Assembly: GCA_949126835.1 (NCBI GenBank)
Contig: OX421498.1
Span: 34,432,799 to 34,496,798 of the forward strand
DNA length: 64,000 nucleotides
Reading direction: 5' to 3'
Source of the DNA: Anisus vortex
Lineage: Eukaryota; Mollusca; Gastropoda; Planorbidae
In this document: positions 60,985-64,000 of the stretch, in pieces
Layout of the letters: each line of letters starts with the position of its first letter
Position numbering within the stretch: the first letter of the stretch is position 1
Position numbers and translations under genes: made by a program
The notes under the pieces: model-generated
What the model was told of the DNA's origin: nothing
The model's input: only the letters and a program-made list of their open reading frames with translations
The model's database searches: none

Positions 60985-61715
60985 GGTACGTGACGTTTTG
61001 GCGCAGCCGTTTTGGCGCGACCGTTTTGGCGCAGCCGTTTTGGCGCGGGACGTTTTGGCGCGAGCCGTTTTGGCGCGGGACGTTTTGGCGCGAGGAAATA
61101 ATTGAGAAAAACATTTTTTTTGTTGTATAATAAATGAAATTAATAATAATAAATAATAACAATTTAAAACGATGTAGGCCTACTTTAATGCATTTATAGG
61201 ACACTTTAAAAACTTTGTTTTTTATATATGCATAAAGACTTAAGTATCTATTTGTGGGCATAAAATGTTTATCTATTTATCTGTTTATGTATATCTATGT
61301 CGTCTTAATAAGGACGTTGTTTGTTGTTGTTTTTTTATTAAACCCCAAGAACGTTAGGCCTGTAATAGGCCTATATGCGAAAATTACGCGTGCTAGTCTT
61401 TCAACTACACATGTTCATGAAGTAACTCAGTGGCTACACCTTTCAAAAAACTTGACTGTTGTAAAATAGTTGGGAGTGATTAAGACCAGGGTCAATCGTA
61501 GACAAGATGGTCAGAGAATTAATGATATTTGTTTCATTTAATATACACACAATATTGTTTTCATCAAATGAAGTTATTAAGTTAATTTGATTAAATGATG
61601 TGATGTGTTTTCAGTCCATCGCGCCAAAACGTCCTGCGCCAAAACGGCTGCGCCAAAACGTCCGTCGCGCCAAAACGGTCGCGCCAAAACGGCTGCGCCC
61701 AAACGTCCTGCTTCG
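60985..61715. mobile_element. Foldback element with subterminal GCGCCAAAACG arrays
   Basis: Left arm (60992-61094) has seven copies of cgttttggcgc; right arm (61619-61710) has six inverted copies, one with a mismatch. Flanked by a 9-bp direct repeat ttttatgtc at 60976-60984 and 61716-61724. A 9-bp target duplication with long, internally repetitive inverted ends suggests a Mutator-like (MULE) foldback element. The 520-bp spacer codes for nothing recognisable. Confidence 0.75.
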
Positions 61716-61939
61716 TTTTATGTCCAGCTATTGCAAGACCCTTCATCCCCCCACCTCCAACACTACCACTCCTGAAGCCTTAGTATTTAGCAACACACAT
61801 CAGGTTTGTATGTCTGTTGTTGAGTCTTGTTCAGACTTAATGATATCGATAACAATATACAGACAGAGAGATTAGACAGACAAAAAGATTATTTAGTTAT
61901 ATAGATAGACATACAGATATACAAATATATGGATACATT

Positions 61940-63628
61940 CAGTGGCGTAGCCAGATTTTGACGCTAGGGGGAGCGAAACTTTAGGAAAAAAGGCCACACT
62001 TTTAGCAATTTTTCCAGATTAATAGAATAACTAAGAATTCATACGTATCAAGTGTTATAAGAAAACCCTGTGCCGCAGGATACACACGCTGTATAACAGT
62101 GCAGTTTTTATTTAACCATTCACGATTCTTTTTCTAGCAGCTAATAGTGATGGGAATTTTTGCAAAATTGATTGCATGTACTGCTCATTTTCGGGATGAA
62201 CATCTAGTATCGAAAGGTATTTATAGAATCTACGCGAATGCTCTATAGTAGGAATCGGCAACCTTAGGCACGCGTGCCAGACTTGGCGCGCAGAACGATT
62301 TTCAGTGGCAAGCGAAAGACCTCCAAGAATATTGTTCAATGCAAGTGAAAACAACGTATGTCAGCATAATTAGTGCATGCTGCATGACGAACTACATGGG
62401 AATCACACTGGACGTCGACTGTTTTACTTCAGGAATCTTTGTATGCCGAATTCCCATCATTGGACTTGTGTGATTGAATCTATTGTTAATATAGTCAATT
62501 GTATAGTTTCTCAAGTCTCTTCAAGAAGAAAGTCATACTGAGTATAGGTAAAATATTGGATATATTCTGGAAGTAATTAGGACGTATATTAATGGGAAAA
62601 AATCCGTTATTGAATGAGGAGAACTGACTGTTGAAGCCAATGTTTTTGTATGACTTGGCGACACGTTTTAGTGAGTTAAACTTCCAATTGCAACACTGGG
62701 TCTAAAAGCACTTGAAGTGTTGGGCAACTGGAATTGTTTTGCATTGAAACTGGGCAAATCTTTCCGTGAAAGCAATTTTAAAACATTTAACTCTTTCCCT
62801 AAATTAAGGCAAATTAAGATAGATGAGCATTTTCAGAAGTACACTAGTTATATTAAATAAATTTACTCGTCTGGCATCACTAGCATCAAATTTGGAGACT
62901 TTACTTGAAGGGAGATAATTAACCCGTTTTCTTTACATTAATATTTCTAATATGTTTCTTTTTTGTCTCCTTTAAAAAAAATTAATATCTTACAATTTAT
63001 AATTCTAAAATGATCAAATTACATGTACATGTTCACTTTTAAACATTAAAATAACTACCCAGTTTTTATAATTATTAAGTATATTTCCTTTATTGTCCCT
63101 TCGGATTAAAATAATATGTATTCTGAGATCAAACTTTAAAGACGTTATATAATATATTACTAGAATAAATTCTTGACAACTAATTTCAAATATTGAGAAT
63201 TGATAACTTTTAATGTGTATGTTGAGTAATGAACTTACACATTATTATTATTAGCTATGAATGGATTTTTTTAAAAAGCTAATAATAACAAACAGGTTAT
63301 TTTTTTATTAAATAAAAAACACTTAAATAATTTTCTCTTTTACGCTCCTTTTTTGGTCTTGGCCTTGCTACGGCACTAAATAAATTGTCTTATAAAAATA
63401 ATATAGTTGATCAGTTTGACTTTCACGCTGTTGGCACGCTGAATGATTCAAAATGATTGTAATAAATTAAATTGTTGAAATGCAATTTAAGAAAAAAATT
63501 GTGCTTCGTGGTTTGTTAAAATTATTAATTAAATAATGTTTTTCCCAAAAAGGCCCTTTTTTCTCGAAAATGGTCGTAGGGGGAGCGGCAGCTCCCCTTG
63601 CTCCCCCCCCCCCCTGGCTACGCTACTG
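61940..63628. mobile_element. hAT-like non-autonomous element with 8-bp target duplication
   Basis: Target duplication gatacatt at 61932-61939 and 63629-63636. Inverted ends cagtggcgtagccag / ctggctacgctactg (one mismatch in 15). The 1689-bp interior is AT-rich without transposase. It contains a nested piece of the other hAT MITE family (62248-62345) and a region shared with gene B intron 3. Confidence 0.85.
62248..62345. mobile_element. hAT-type MITE fragment nested in the larger element
   Basis: taggaatcggcaaccttagg, then cgtgccagacttggcgcgca, is the left part of the MITE family at 29137. Its right end was not found nearby; a short ttggcacgctgaatgattc occurs at 63430. Confidence 0.55.
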
Positions 63629-63636
63629 GATACATT

Positions 63637-64000
63637 GCATTCTGAAATAAATGTTCTATGTACGCCGCCCTGCACCAATCAATTATTGTGGAATAGTAGG
63701 AGAGCGTCCATTACCACCTTTGATAATCAAATACTTACTAAATGTGCTTGACCACTGCTTAAATTATTGCTACATTTCTAAGTACTATGTAATTATGTAT
63801 GTAAACAATAAGACCACTAGATACAGTACATAGTTTGGTTCCGGCATAGCTTATTATCAATAATTAAAAAGAAATTAATAATTTAAAAAAAACAAGTCAA
63901 TATAACTAGAAAAAAACAGCTCAAAGAATAAAATTCCTTTGTAACGGAACTTCTTTGATTTCCTACTAATACCATTTAACTGAAATTACCAAGCCAAAGA
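63637..64000. other. Intergenic, no gene recognised
   Basis: AT-rich sequence to the end of the window; no exon, repeat or RNA gene recognised. Confidence 0.4.

Overview
This is a nuclear eukaryotic window, AT-rich and gene-poor, with spliced genes (GT..AG introns, in-frame exons of 36-164 nt) set in dense transposon debris. The repeat content (many copies of a tRNA-derived SINE with a long non-tRNA body, Helitron-, hAT- and piggyBac-like elements, RT-bearing LINE ends with a C-terminal C2H2 finger) and a voltage-gated proton channel-like exon with a long S1-S2 loop suggest a heterobranch/pulmonate gastropod. That assignment is an inference from recalled repeat families, not a search result.

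Layout. 1-10.4 kb: intergenic, with a 73-bp tandem repeat, a Helitron-like element, SINEs and two LINE ends. 10.4-22 kb: a duplicated unit carrying gene A (seven exons, 16607-21944, + strand), with a 1.85-kb array of 42-bp repeats about 650 bp before its ATG. 23-44.6 kb: the second unit with gene B (seven exons, 30575-44305, + strand). Its last intron (5.6 kb) is nearly filled by three head-to-tail copies of a 1.5-1.8-kb repeat. 44.6-52.7 kb: a 50-bp minisatellite, LINE remnants and SINEs. 53.18-53.58 kb: one minus-strand exon that looks like the S1-S2 loop and S2 helix of an Hv1 proton channel. 54.5-64 kb: a transposon-linked ORF remnant, a hAT element with perfect 8-bp target duplications, a foldback element, and a second hAT-like element.

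Genes A and B encode small type I membrane proteins of 233 and 228 residues: signal peptide, a cysteine-rich lumenal domain resembling the mannose-6-phosphate-receptor homology (MRH) fold, one transmembrane helix, and a short tail ending in a YxxL sorting-type motif on its own last exon. Every exon boundary and phase is conserved between them, and flanking non-coding DNA is also duplicated, so they arose by segmental tandem duplication. The likely role is a sorting or recycling receptor in the secretory/endosomal system; ligand and function are unknown. I found no prokaryotic features, no CRISPR array and no credible free-standing tRNA or rRNA gene.
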